Shown here: positions 16,056-24,412 of the stretch, in pieces
Layout: every line of letters starts with the position of its first letter
Numbering within the stretch: the stretch's first letter is position 1
DNA from: an uncultured Clostridia bacterium
GTDB lineage: Bacteria > Bacillota > Clostridia > Christensenellales > UBA1242
DNA length: 33,309 bases
NCBI GenBank assembly: GCA_944349925.1
Contig: CALVNT010000005.1
Coordinates: forward strand, 1-33,309
Reading direction: 5' to 3'
Program-made: the position numbers and the translations under genes
Notes under the pieces: model-generated
The model's database searches: none
Told to the model about the DNA's origin: nothing
Seen by the model: the letters and a program-made list of their open reading frames with translations, nothing else

Positions 16056-18641
16056 CTAACTTTCCATAACTTTTCTTAGCAAAGTTTTATTTTTTTCAAG
16101 TTTTTCTTTTTCTTTTTCTATCAAATCTTTAGGTGCCTTACTTGTAAATCCCGGGTTTGAAAGCATTTTTAAAGAACGCTCAATTTCAAAATTTAATTTT
16201 GCTATTTCCTGTGCTTTTTTCTCTTTTTCTTTTTCGCTATCAACAATTTGTCCCATAGGGATAAAGACTTGACTATCTCCCGTTATCAATTTTACACAAT
16301 TTTCTTCAGGCTGTTTTTCTATCAGTTGATATTCACTGCCAAATGCAAGTTTACAAATTTCATGCAAATAATTATGAATAATCTTGTCGTTTGGTGAGAG
16401 CTTAAATAGTAAAGATGTTTTAACATTGTCAGGTAAGTTATATTTAGCTCTAGCATTTCTTATGTCTCGAACTAAAGATATCACCACTTCAAAATTGTTT
16501 TGCAAATTTTTCAAATTGCTTTTAGTAGGATAAGAGCTTATCATAATGCTTTCATCATGCACTGGCAACTCTTGATAAATATATTCGGTCACAAATGGTA
16601 TAAAAGGGTGGAAAAGTTTTAGGATAGCCGTTAACACATAAAGTAGCACGTTTTGTGTTGTTTGCTTTCTATTTTGGTCTTCTCCGTGTAAAGATATTTT
16701 GGCAAGTTCGATATACCAGTCGCAAAATTTCAGCACTGTAAATTCAATCAAATTGCTAGCGCAAACGCCCAAAGCATATCTATCCATATTTTTATCAACT
16801 GACTTAATAAGTTTATCAAGTTCAGAAATAATCCATTTATCTTTTTCATCAAGATTTAGTTTATTAAGATCTTGTTTTTGAAAATCTTGCAAATTTGCTA
16901 ATACAAATTTACTTGCATTGTATAATTTGTTTATAAATATTTTTGCCTCTTTTGCCTTGTCCTCACCATATTTTAAATCGGTACCCATACTCATACCATT
17001 TATTAGTGAAAGCCTAAGAGCATCAGCACCATATTTGGCAATCATATCCATAGGGTCAATACCGTTTCCTAAATGCTTAGCCATTTTTACACCCTTGCTA
17101 TCTCTTACAATACCATTTATAACTACATCTTTAAACGGAACTTGTCCCATAAATTTAAGACCAGAGAAGACCATCTTTGATACCCAAAAAGTAATAATAT
17201 CATAACCAGTTACAAGTGCAGATGTTGGATAATAATATTTTAAATCTTCAGTTTTTTCTGGATAACCAAGTGTTGAAAAAGGCCAAAGAGCAGATGAGAA
17301 CCAAGTATCAAGAACATCTTGTTCTTGTTCTAGTTTTTCACTTCCACATTGAGGACATTTGCAAGGTTCAGTTTCACTTGCAAACATATGACCATGTTCA
17401 CAAGTATAAACTGGAATTCTATGCCCGAGCCAAATTTGACGAGATATGCACCAATCTTGAATATTTTCAAGCCAATTTAAATAAGTTTTTTCATATCTTT
17501 TTGGGTGAAACTTTATCTCTCCTTTTTTAACAGCTTCAATGGCAGGCTTTACAAGCTCTTTCATTTTTACAAACCATTGTGTAGAGATTTTTGGTTCAGT
17601 AAAATTATGACAACGCTCACAAGTGCCTACCTGATTTTTATATTTTTCTTTTTTTACAAGATATCCCCCTTCTTCAAGAGCTTTTTCAATCATAGGTCTT
17701 GCCTTAATTCTGTCAATGCCTTCAAATTGCCCAGCATTTTCATTAAGAAGTCCATCATCATCTATACAAACGATGACATCAAGGTTGTGTCTTAGCCCTA
17801 CTTCATAATCATTAGGGTCGTGCGCAGGAGTTATTTTAACCGCTCCCGTACCAAAACCCATCTCGCAGTATTCATCTCCAATAAGTTTTATTTTTTTATT
17901 AACAAGTGGCAAAATCAAATCTTTTCCTATTTTGTCTTTGTATTTAGGGTCGTTTGGATTGACTGCAACGGCTGTATCGCCAAATAAAGTCTCAGGTCTT
18001 GTTGTCGCAACTGTAACATATCCACTTCCATCTGCAAAAGGATATTTGATATACCAAAGATAAGTATTTTGGTCAATATGCACATTTTCGTTATCCGAAA
18101 TAGTTGTTTTGCAGTTTGGACAGTAATTTACAACTCTTTTCCCTTTATATATCAAACCTTCATTAAAATATTGACAAAAAACATGTTTAACAGCTTTATT
18201 CAGATTTTCGTCCATAGTAAAAGCTAGTCTTGACCAATCACAAGATATCCCTAAATTCTTAAGCTGGTCAACAATAATATTTCCATATTCTTTATACCAT
18301 TGCCAACCCATTTCCAAAAACTTTTCTCTGCCAACATCTTCTTTTTTTAGTCCATCGTGACGCAATTTTCTTGCTAAGACTTCTTCTGTCGCGATGGCTG
18401 CATGGTCAGTACCCGGAATCCAAAGAGTATTAAACCCTTTCATTCTTTTTGTTCTAATCAAAATGTCTTGAATAGTATTGTTTAAAGCATGACCCACATG
18501 CGCTTTTCCTGTTACATTTGGTGGTGGCATAACTATACTATAATGTTCTCTGCTGTCTGCATTTGAAGTAAAATAATTTTTATTTAACCAATTCTGATAA
18601 ATTTCTTTTTCAAAAAGTTCAGGTGTATAATTTTTATCCAT
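16056..18641 (-). CDS. valS: Valyl-tRNA synthetase
   Basis: 861 aa, normal ValS length. Class I synthetase that charges tRNA-Val and edits Thr-tRNA. PNVTGKAHVGH (41-51) contains the HIGH box; GTDHAAIATE (77-86) and the editing-domain start ATTRPETLFGDTAV (212-225) are typical. WCISRQIWLGHRIP (397-410) lies before a Cys-rich zinc-like insert (CEHGH, CKCPQCG). The KMSKS loop reads KMAKH (519-523), which loses the last Ser. A C-terminal coiled coil ends the protein, as in other ValS. AAAGGAA precedes ATG 18641. No T-box motif is seen in the upstream 375 bp; a promoter is at 18677-18705. Confidence 0.96.
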   Translation of the reverse strand: MDKNYTPELFEKEIYQNWLNKNYFTSNADSREHYSIVMPPPNVTGKAHVGHALNNTIQDILIRTKRMKGFNTLWIPGTDHAAIATEEVLARKLRHDGLKKEDVGREKFLEMGWQWYKEYGNIIVDQLKNLGISCDWSRLAFTMDENLNKAVKHVFCQYFNEGLIYKGKRVVNYCPNCKTTISDNENVHIDQNTYLWYIKYPFADGSGYVTVATTRPETLFGDTAVAVNPNDPKYKDKIGKDLILPLVNKKIKLIGDEYCEMGFGTGAVKITPAHDPNDYEVGLRHNLDVIVCIDDDGLLNENAGQFEGIDRIKARPMIEKALEEGGYLVKKEKYKNQVGTCERCHNFTEPKISTQWFVKMKELVKPAIEAVKKGEIKFHPKRYEKTYLNWLENIQDWCISRQIWLGHRIPVYTCEHGHMFASETEPCKCPQCGSEKLEQEQDVLDTWFSSALWPFSTLGYPEKTEDLKYYYPTSALVTGYDIITFWVSKMVFSGLKFMGQVPFKDVVINGIVRDSKGVKMAKHLGNGIDPMDMIAKYGADALRLSLINGMSMGTDLKYGEDKAKEAKIFINKLYNASKFVLANLQDFQKQDLNKLNLDEKDKWIISELDKLIKSVDKNMDRYALGVCASNLIEFTVLKFCDWYIELAKISLHGEDQNRKQTTQNVLLYVLTAILKLFHPFIPFVTEYIYQELPVHDESIMISSYPTKSNLKNLQNNFEVVISLVRDIRNARAKYNLPDNVKTSLLFKLSPNDKIIHNYLHEICKLAFGSEYQLIEKQPEENCVKLITGDSQVFIPMGQIVDSEKEKEKKAQEIAKLNFEIERSLKMLSNPGFTSKAPKDLIEKEKEKLEKNKTLLRKVMES

Positions 18642-18676
18642 AGTTAGTTCCTTTTAATCTTTGTCATTATAATTTA

Positions 18677-18705
18677 ATTATAAATATTTTATATTTTTAA
18701 ATCAA
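18677..18705 (-). promoter_or_regulatory. Promoter of valS
   Basis: On the minus strand TTGATT (18700-18705), 17-nt spacer, TATAAT (18677-18682). A second TATAAT lies 11 nt closer to the gene (18666-18671). The leader is about 30 nt, too short for a T-box. Confidence 0.65.
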
Positions 18706-18721
18706 GCAATTTGCATTTTTT

Positions 18722-18758
18722 AAAAATAAAATGGCTTAAAAAATCTTTTAAACCATTT
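18722..18758 (-). terminator. Probable terminator of the cysS transcript
   Basis: On the minus strand AAATGGTTTAAAA (18746-18758 with one mismatch) pairs with TTTTAAGCCATTT (18729-18741) and is followed by TATTTTTA. If used, the cysS mRNA has a 3' tail of about 290 nt carrying the four-arm element and the tandem repeat. Confidence 0.5.
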
Positions 18759-18813
18759 GAGATATAGATATAAATTATAAAACAAAAAATTTGAAATGTT
18801 TTATAAATAGCTT

Positions 18814-18903
18814 TTCAATTTAAACTACTTTAATTTAAAGTTATTCGATTTAAAGTATTTCAATTCAAAGTATTTCAATTCAAAGTATTTCGATTCAAAC
18901 TGC
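18814..18903. repeat. 15-bp tandem repeat, six units
   Basis: Six head-to-tail 15-bp units with consensus TTCAATTTAAAGTAT. Units 4 and 5 (18859-18888) are identical; the others differ at 1-4 positions. The last unit merges into the outer stem of four-arm element 2. It is intergenic between cysS and valS, with no gene in either strand across 18642-19016. Confidence 0.85.
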
Positions 18904-18997
18904 GCTTTCTCGCCCGCTAGAATATGCGGGCAAACATTTAGAAAGTATGCATATTTTCTAAATGTTTATTTTCGACTATTCGAAAATTGAAAGCGCA
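18901..18997. other. Four-arm palindromic element 2
   Basis: Outer 9-bp stem TGCGCTTTC (18901-18909) / GAAAGCGCA (18989-18997) encloses three abutting hairpins: GCCCGC/GCGGGC (18912-18931), AAACATTTAGAAA/TTTCTAAATGTTT (18932-18967, loop with the palindrome TATGCATA) and ATTTTCGA/TCGAAAAT (18968-18987, loop CTAT). Only three bases at the junction are unpaired. It shares layout, a GCGC-bearing outer stem and the GACTATTC loop with element 1. It lies 19 nt after the cysS stop codon. Confidence 0.8.
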
Positions 18998-19016
18998 ACA
19001 AAAACGATTTTGGTTT

Positions 19017-20378
19017 TTAAGCCTTGTTTACTACATAGCCTTCTTTGCTATCTTTTATCACATAACCTTTATCCAAAATTTCTTGACGCAAACTGTCTGC
19101 TTTAGCAAAATCTTTGTTCTGTTTTGCTTGCCATCTTAACATTGCGAGCTGTAAGATTTCATCGGGTATTTTTTCTTCTTTATCAAAATTAAATCCTAAA
19201 ACTCTGTTAAAATCTAACATAAGTTGATAAATATTGTCACTTTTTTCTTCTTTTAGCATTTTTTGACAAACTGCAAGAGCCTTTGGCATATTCAAATCAT
19301 CGTTTATAGCTTGTAAAAATTCTTCTTTATATAGTTGAATTTTGTCTTGATTAACCTGTCCGCCTGCATTTTTATGCGACAAAACCAAGTTTTTGAATGC
19401 TTTTAAGCCATTCTGTGCGCCTTTTAAAGCTTCAAATGTAAAATTTTGTTGTTTAGAATAGTGCGCATTGAAATAAAAATATCTAAAATCTTCGCTTTCA
19501 AAGCCTCTATCTTTTAAATCATTTAAGGTATACATATTATTTAAGCTTTTACCCATTTTTCCGCCGTCGACTTGTAAAAATTCAACATGCATCCAAAATT
19601 TCACTACTTGATGAGAACATAAACTATCACTTTGTGCTATTTCGTTTTCATGGTGAATAGTTTTATGGTCAACACCTCCAGTATGAATATCTATATATTC
19701 GCCTAAAAATTTATTACCAATAACCGAACATTCAATATGCCAACCGGGATATCCTTTCCCCCATGGACTATCCCACTGCATAATATGTTCTTTTGGTGCT
19801 TTTACCCAAAGCACAAAATCATAAGGGTTATGCTTTTCCTCGTCAACTTCAATTCTAGCACCTGCTTTTTTGCTATCTACTGCACCGCCAAGCTTGCCAT
19901 ATCCCGGAAATTTTTCAATATCAAAATACACACCTTTACTTGTGATATAAGCATAACCTTTATCAATCAATCCTTGCACAAATTTGATAATATCTTCAAT
20001 AACGCTGGTGGCTGGGGCAATATGCTCTGGCATATCTATATTTAATCTTTTTGTTTCATTAAAAAAAATATCAGTATAAAACTTTGCTATTTCCCAAGGT
20101 GATTTATGTTCTCTTTGGCTAGCAACAAGCATTTTATCTTCACCTTCGTCAGCATCACTTGTAAGATGCCCCACATCTGTGATATTCATAACGCCATCTA
20201 TTTCATAACCGTTATACTTTAATACCCTTCTAATATTGTCCATAAAAAGGTAAGCTCTCATGTTTCCAATATGCGGATAAGAATAAACTGTAGGGCCACA
20301 ACTATACATTTTAACAACCTTTCCGTAAGGTATAAACTCTTCTTTTTGTCTTGTTAACGAATTAAAAAATTTTATCAT
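19017..20378 (-). CDS. cysS: Cysteinyl-tRNA synthetase
   Basis: 453 aa, near the usual 460. Class I synthetase that attaches cysteine to tRNA-Cys. CGPTVYSYPHIGNMR (27-41) holds the first zinc Cys and the HIGH-type HIGN; HIECSVIG (214-221) and HHENEIAQSD (242-251) supply the other zinc ligands. The KMSKS loop is KMGKS (274-278). An anticodon-recognition helical domain follows. ATG 20378 has AAAGGAT 8 nt upstream. It may be read through from the MarR-like gene 62 nt upstream, since I see no convincing promoter between them. Confidence 0.96.
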   Translation of the reverse strand: MIKFFNSLTRQKEEFIPYGKVVKMYSCGPTVYSYPHIGNMRAYLFMDNIRRVLKYNGYEIDGVMNITDVGHLTSDADEGEDKMLVASQREHKSPWEIAKFYTDIFFNETKRLNIDMPEHIAPATSVIEDIIKFVQGLIDKGYAYITSKGVYFDIEKFPGYGKLGGAVDSKKAGARIEVDEEKHNPYDFVLWVKAPKEHIMQWDSPWGKGYPGWHIECSVIGNKFLGEYIDIHTGGVDHKTIHHENEIAQSDSLCSHQVVKFWMHVEFLQVDGGKMGKSLNNMYTLNDLKDRGFESEDFRYFYFNAHYSKQQNFTFEALKGAQNGLKAFKNLVLSHKNAGGQVNQDKIQLYKEEFLQAINDDLNMPKALAVCQKMLKEEKSDNIYQLMLDFNRVLGFNFDKEEKIPDEILQLAMLRWQAKQNKDFAKADSLRQEILDKGYVIKDSKEGYVVNKA

Positions 20379-20440
20379 TTATCTATCCTTTATTTTATAA
20401 TGTCTCTTTAAAGTTAAATATGTTTCAACGTAAAAAAAAT

Positions 20441-20827
20441 TTAAACAATTTTATTAAAATATTCATTAAGCTTTTTTATGCTTTGGACTGTTTCATCGCT
20501 AATAGAGCCGACAAAGTCGTTTATTGAAGAAATATATTTATACAAAGCATTTGTACCTTCAACCGTCAACGTTAAAACATGACATCTCTTATCCATAAGT
20601 GATTGATTTATTGTCAGCAATCCTTCATTTTGAAGCTCTTTTGTAATCAAGGCAAAGTTAGTTTTTTTGATACCCAACTTTTCTACAATCATTCCAACTG
20701 ATAAATTTTCATAAAGATATGCAAAATATAAGATTTTGTGTTTTAAAAAAGACCTTTCAGACTTTTTCTTCAAAATATTTTCAAGCAAGGCTTCAAGTTC
20801 TATTAAGCCTCCGATTTTATTCATCAT
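20441..20827 (-). CDS. MarR-like winged-helix regulator
   Basis: About 128 aa. NLSVGMIVEKLGIKKTNFALITKEL region is a helix-turn-helix; the wing follows (GLLTINQSLMDKRCHVLTLT) with flanking helices for dimerisation, the MarR layout. An in-frame ATG at 20842 would add five residues, but it lies only 4 nt from the -10 box, inside the likely transcription start. ATG 20827 has GAGGT 9 nt upstream, so I prefer it. Divergent from recD2 across a short shared promoter region and upstream of cysS; targets unknown. Confidence 0.8.
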   Translation of the reverse strand: MMNKIGGLIELEALLENILKKKSERSFLKHKILYFAYLYENLSVGMIVEKLGIKKTNFALITKELQNEGLLTINQSLMDKRCHVLTLTVEGTNALYKYISSINDFVGSISDETVQSIKKLNEYFNKIV

Positions 20828-20846
20828 ATTTTCAAACCTCATTTAG

Positions 20847-20875
20847 AGTATAAATCAATTTTTTATTCAAAGCAA
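20847..20875 (-). promoter_or_regulatory. Promoter of the MarR-like gene
   Basis: On the minus strand TTGCTT (20870-20875), 17-nt spacer, TATACT (20847-20852). It places the transcript start near 20840, which decides the start codon of the gene. Confidence 0.65.
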
Positions 20876-20881
20876 CTGTTT

Positions 20882-20911
20882 TTGCTTGTTTTTTTGAAAA
20901 TTAAATATTAA
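20882..20911 (+). promoter_or_regulatory. Possible promoter of recD2
   Basis: TTGCTT (20882-20887), 18-nt spacer, TATTAA (20906-20911), then nine bases to ATG 20921. There is no ribosome site, so the mRNA would have a leader of 0-3 nt. Confidence 0.5.
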
Positions 20912-20920
20912 AATATAACT

Positions 20921-23149
20921 ATGACTATTGAAGGACCAATTGAAGAAATTATATTTCGTAACGATGAAAACGGTTATACTGTTTTTTTGATAGATTTTAA
21001 AGGAGCACTGACCACATGTGTTGGAAAACTGGTAAATGCAAACATTGGCGAAAACTTAACACTAGATGGTGAGTTTGTAAACAATAATAAATACGGTCTT
21101 CAATTTGCGTTTAATCATTACGAAGTAGTTTTGCCAACTTCGCTTTCTGGCATAGAAAAATATCTCTCGTCTGGACTTATAAAAGGAGTCGGCCCAGTAA
21201 CTGCAAAAAATATCGTTCAAACTTTTAAAGAGCAGACATTTGATATAATCGAAATGAGTCCGTCATCTTTAGCACAAATTAAAAACATTTCAATGAAAAA
21301 AGCTCTTGAAATAGGTGAAAAATTTAAAGAGTTAAAGAAAATGCAAAATTCTATTATGTTTTTGCAAAAATACAATATATCAACAAATATGGCTATGAAA
21401 ATTTATGAATTTTATGGTTCAAATACTATAAATATCGTACAAGAAAACCCTTATAGACTTATAGAAGATATTGACGGTATTGGTTTTACCAGCGCAGACA
21501 AGATAGCTAAAAGTTTAGGCATTCCTTCGGAAAGCGAATTTAGAGTGCGTGCGGGGCTTTTATATTCAATGCTTAGTTCTGTCGAAAAAACAGGCAATAC
21601 TTATCTGCCAAAAAAAATGCTAGAAAACTTATGCCAAAGTCTATTAGAAATCCATGAAGAAAAATTCGAAGAACTATTTGATAATGCCCTTGATGGTCTT
21701 TTGCTCGACAAAACAATGATGAAATTTTGGCAAGACAACACACAAGTTGTTATGCTTAGCAAGTACTATTTTTACGAAAGTTCAGTTGCACAAAAACTTG
21801 GCGTTTTATCATCAACGCAAAAAATAGTAAAGCAAGATGTCAATGATTTAATCACACATTTTGAAGAAAAAAATAAAATCAAATTTCATGACGAACAAAA
21901 AAATGCCATAATTACAGCATTAAACAATGGCGTTTGCGTGATAACAGGAGGACCGGGAACAGGAAAAACTACTATCATAAAATGTATAATTGAGCTATTA
22001 AAACAGCAAAATCAAAAATATATTTTAATGGCTCCGACAGGCAGAGCTAGCAAAAGACTTTCGGATAGCACAAATGAAGAAGCAAAAACAATTCATAGAG
22101 CATTAGAGGTTACTCAAGGACAAAAGACAAAGTTTTTTTACAATGAAAACAATCCGTTTAAGACTGACGCTGTCATAGTAGATGAAATGTCCATGGTAGA
22201 TGTTGCCCTTATGAGCAGTTTATGTAAAGCCTTACCAAGACAATGCAGGCTTATTCTAGTTGGAGATAAAGACCAATTGCCAAGTGTGGGCGCTGGAAAT
22301 GTTTTAGATGATATAATTAAAAGCCAAATAATACCTGTTTGTAGACTGACAAAAATTTTTAGGCAAAGTGATAACAGCTTGATTATAACAAATGCACATT
22401 TAATCAATAATGGAAAAATGCCTATTATAGACAATCATTCGCTAGATTTCTTCTTTGAAGAAAAAGATAATTTAAACGATATAAAAAATTCAATAATTGA
22501 TTTGGTAACAATACGATTGCCAAATTTTACTAAAGAAGCTCCTTGCCAAATACAAGTTCTAGCCCCTTTAAAAGCTGGAATTTGTGGAATAGCAAATTTA
22601 AACAAAATACTTCAAGAGAAAATCAATCCCCCATCTGTTGCAAAGATAGAACTTGTTGTTGGTGATACTATATTTAGAGAAGGCGACAAAGTTATGCAAA
22701 CGGCAAACAATTATAACCTTGTTTGGACAAAAATGAATGGATTTATTGAAGAACAAGGTGAAGGTATATTTAATGGGGATATTGGCTATATAAGCAAAAT
22801 TGATTATCAAAATGGCGAAACAGTGGTTGAGTTTGAAGATGGACGGTTATGTGTTTATCCACGCACTGAGATATCACAACTTTCTCTTGCATATGCTATC
22901 ACAATACATAAAAGTCAAGGCTCGGAGTTTAACACAATAGTTATTCCTGTAATAGCAGGCGCGCCAATGATTTTAACAAGAAACTTGATCTATACCGCAG
23001 TAACTCGTGCAAAAAAAATGGTAGTACTTGTTGGTGAAAAGAAAAATTTAAAACACATGGTTTCAAACAACTACACGGTACAGCGTTTTACATTGCTAAA
23101 ATCACTTTTGATTGAAACAGATAAAAAAATAAAGGAACTCTATGAATAG
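20921..23149 (+). CDS. recD2: RecD2-type (YrrC/RecD-like) DNA helicase
   Basis: 742 aa SF1B 5'-3' helicase. The N-terminal OB-like domain (1-75) and helix-hairpin-helix segments (GLIKGVGPVTAKNIV 85-99; IDGIGFTSADKIAKSLG 184-200) are characteristic of RecD2 rather than RecBCD RecD. Walker A GGPGTGKTT is at 343-351, motif Ia APTGRASKRL at 371-380, Walker B DEMSMVD at 421-427, GDKDQLPSVGAGN at 448-460, and the C-terminal AYAITIHKSQGSEF and YTAVTRAKK motifs are present. RecD2 acts in replication-fork and mismatch repair in B. subtilis. ATG 20921 has no ribosome site. It overlaps comF by 8 nt, so the two are co-transcribed. Confidence 0.95.
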   Translation: MTIEGPIEEIIFRNDENGYTVFLIDFKGALTTCVGKLVNANIGENLTLDGEFVNNNKYGLQFAFNHYEVVLPTSLSGIEKYLSSGLIKGVGPVTAKNIVQTFKEQTFDIIEMSPSSLAQIKNISMKKALEIGEKFKELKKMQNSIMFLQKYNISTNMAMKIYEFYGSNTINIVQENPYRLIEDIDGIGFTSADKIAKSLGIPSESEFRVRAGLLYSMLSSVEKTGNTYLPKKMLENLCQSLLEIHEEKFEELFDNALDGLLLDKTMMKFWQDNTQVVMLSKYYFYESSVAQKLGVLSSTQKIVKQDVNDLITHFEEKNKIKFHDEQKNAIITALNNGVCVITGGPGTGKTTIIKCIIELLKQQNQKYILMAPTGRASKRLSDSTNEEAKTIHRALEVTQGQKTKFFYNENNPFKTDAVIVDEMSMVDVALMSSLCKALPRQCRLILVGDKDQLPSVGAGNVLDDIIKSQIIPVCRLTKIFRQSDNSLIITNAHLINNGKMPIIDNHSLDFFFEEKDNLNDIKNSIIDLVTIRLPNFTKEAPCQIQVLAPLKAGICGIANLNKILQEKINPPSVAKIELVVGDTIFREGDKVMQTANNYNLVWTKMNGFIEEQGEGIFNGDIGYISKIDYQNGETVVEFEDGRLCVYPRTEISQLSLAYAITIHKSQGSEFNTIVIPVIAGAPMILTRNLIYTAVTRAKKMVVLVGEKKNLKHMVSNNYTVQRFTLLKSLLIETDKKIKELYE

Positions 23150-23888
23150 ATTTATAAAATTTTGCAAGAAATTAGGAAATAAAATATTAGATCTGATTTT
23201 TCCCACAAACACTAAATGTATATTTTGCAAAGATGAAATAATAGATTTTGACAAAACACCCTATTGTGAGAAGTGTGCAAAAGAAGCATTCAATAAAGGC
23301 ACTAAGTGTAGTATTTGTGACACACAAATAAAAGAAGGCAATGTAATTTGTGACCATTGTAAATCACACCGTCGAAATTTTATTAAATGTTATTGCCCTT
23401 TAAATTATCAAGCAGATGTACGCAAAAGCATTTTAAGTTTTAAAGATAGCAATGCTAAATATCTAGCAAAAAGTTATGCGAAAATAATTTTCGATTATAT
23501 AAAAGGCGACAATATAACTTTTGATTATATAACCTATGTTCCTTCTCACAAAAAGAAAGTTAAAAGACGAGGATACAACCCTTCTCAAGTATTAGCCGAA
23601 GAACTTTCAATATTATTTAATAAACCTTGTATTGAGAGTCTTTTAAAAATTACTGAAACACAACAACAAAAAAATCTTTCTTTTGATGAGCGAGCAAAAA
23701 ATCTTGAAAATTCAATGATTGTGACAAATGCGAAAATCATTAAAGGCAAAACAATACTTTTAGTTGATGATGTTGTGACCACTTGCGCAACCATAGACCA
23801 GTGTGCAAAATTGTTATCTCATTTTTCTTGCAAAATATATGCAAGCGCAATCGCAAGAAACCATTTGAAAGCAAACAAAAAAAAGTAA
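23142..23888 (+). CDS. comFC: ComF-family phosphoribosyltransferase-like protein
   Basis: 248 aa. The N-terminus has a zinc-ribbon-like double-Cys cluster (CIFCKDEI, YCEKC, CSICDTQI, CDHCKSHRR). The C-terminal half is a type I PRTase fold with YVPSHKKKVKRRGYNPS and the PRPP loop ILLVDDVVTTCAT. ComFC is needed for ssDNA handling in natural transformation with the ComFA helicase. ComFA is absent here; instead the gene overlaps recD2, linking it to another helicase. AAAGGAAC precedes ATG 23142. Confidence 0.92.
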   Translation: MNRFIKFCKKLGNKILDLIFPTNTKCIFCKDEIIDFDKTPYCEKCAKEAFNKGTKCSICDTQIKEGNVICDHCKSHRRNFIKCYCPLNYQADVRKSILSFKDSNAKYLAKSYAKIIFDYIKGDNITFDYITYVPSHKKKVKRRGYNPSQVLAEELSILFNKPCIESLLKITETQQQKNLSFDERAKNLENSMIVTNAKIIKGKTILLVDDVVTTCATIDQCAKLLSHFSCKIYASAIARNHLKANKKK

Positions 23889-24112
23889 ATCTCAAATAAA
23901 TTTTATATAAAAAATTTGTCAAAAAATTAAAATCATTTAAAAAAAATTTATAAAAAAGTTTATAAAAATAAATTTACTAAAACAAAACTTATTAAAATAA
24001 TTAAAAAATATTGAAACAATCTTAAAACACAGCCTTAATAAAACAATCTTATAAAACAAGTTTATAAAATAAAATTATTGAAACAAGATTTATTAAAATA
24101 GTCTTACAAAAC
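23889..24112. repeat. Degenerate AT-rich tandem repeat
   Basis: Over 80% A/T with no gene on either strand. From about 23945 it reads as a loose head-to-tail series with a period near 14 bp and a core like TTTATTAAAATA / CTTATAAAACAA (for example 24045-24108). Units drift too much to set exact borders. Confidence 0.5.
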
Positions 24113-24140
24113 AAAAAAGCACTTAAAAAGTGCTTTTTTT
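24113..24140 (-). terminator. Terminator of tRNA-Glu
   Basis: AAGCACTT (24117-24124) / AAGTGCTT (24128-24135), extended by A/T runs on each side; on the minus strand it ends in T6. It directly follows the tRNA. Shape is also suitable for plus-strand comF termination. Confidence 0.85.
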
Positions 24141-24215
24141 TGGTAGCCTCAAGGGGAATCGAACCCCTGATTCCGCCGTGAAAGGGCGATGTCTTAACCG
24201 CTTGACCATGAGGCC
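24141..24215 (-). tRNA. tRNA-Glu (TTC)
   Basis: The reverse complement has acceptor GGCCTCA, D-arm GTCAAGCGGTTAAGAC, anticodon loop CTTTCAC (TTC), T-arm GGGGTTCGATTCCCC and an encoded CCA. It is a single-gene transcript with its own promoter and terminator. Confidence 0.96.
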
Positions 24216-24236
24216 ATAATCAAATGATACTTGCTT

Positions 24237-24265
24237 ATTATAAATGTTTTAATTAAACAAGTCAA
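24237..24265 (-). promoter_or_regulatory. Promoter of tRNA-Glu
   Basis: On the minus strand TTGACT (24260-24265), 17-nt spacer, TATAAT (24237-24242); the tRNA begins 21 nt later. Confidence 0.85.
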
Positions 24266-24356
24266 GCATTTTTATAAAAAAAATGTCGTAAAACTAAAAT
24301 TTCTTATTTATCACCTTGAAAATATGATTTATATTTTTCATTAAAAAACCTTAAAA

Positions 24357-24390
24357 TAAAAAAAACTGAAAGAGCAAATTTCTTTCAGCT
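24357..24390 (-). terminator. Terminator of the 4-TM protein gene
   Basis: CTGAAAGA (24366-24373) / TCTTTCAG (24381-24388) followed on the minus strand by a T8 run. Confidence 0.8.
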
Positions 24391-24412
24391 TTTAAATTTT
24401 TTGAAATAGTTA

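Noticed and set aside
17216..17530. Plus-strand open frames inside valS
   Set aside because: They are antisense shadows of a strongly conserved synthetase and have no start signals.
18814..18903. CRISPR array
   Set aside because: The units are only 15 bp and directly adjacent with no unique spacers; no cas genes are present.
18901..18997. Integron attC site
   Set aside because: It is a four-arm structure, without the R/L core sites GTTRRRY/RYYYAAC and without cassette genes or an integrase nearby.
18642..19016. T-box riboswitch upstream of valS
   Set aside because: No conserved T-box sequence or its complement is visible, and the predicted valS leader is only about 30 nt. The paired structures lie upstream of the promoter.
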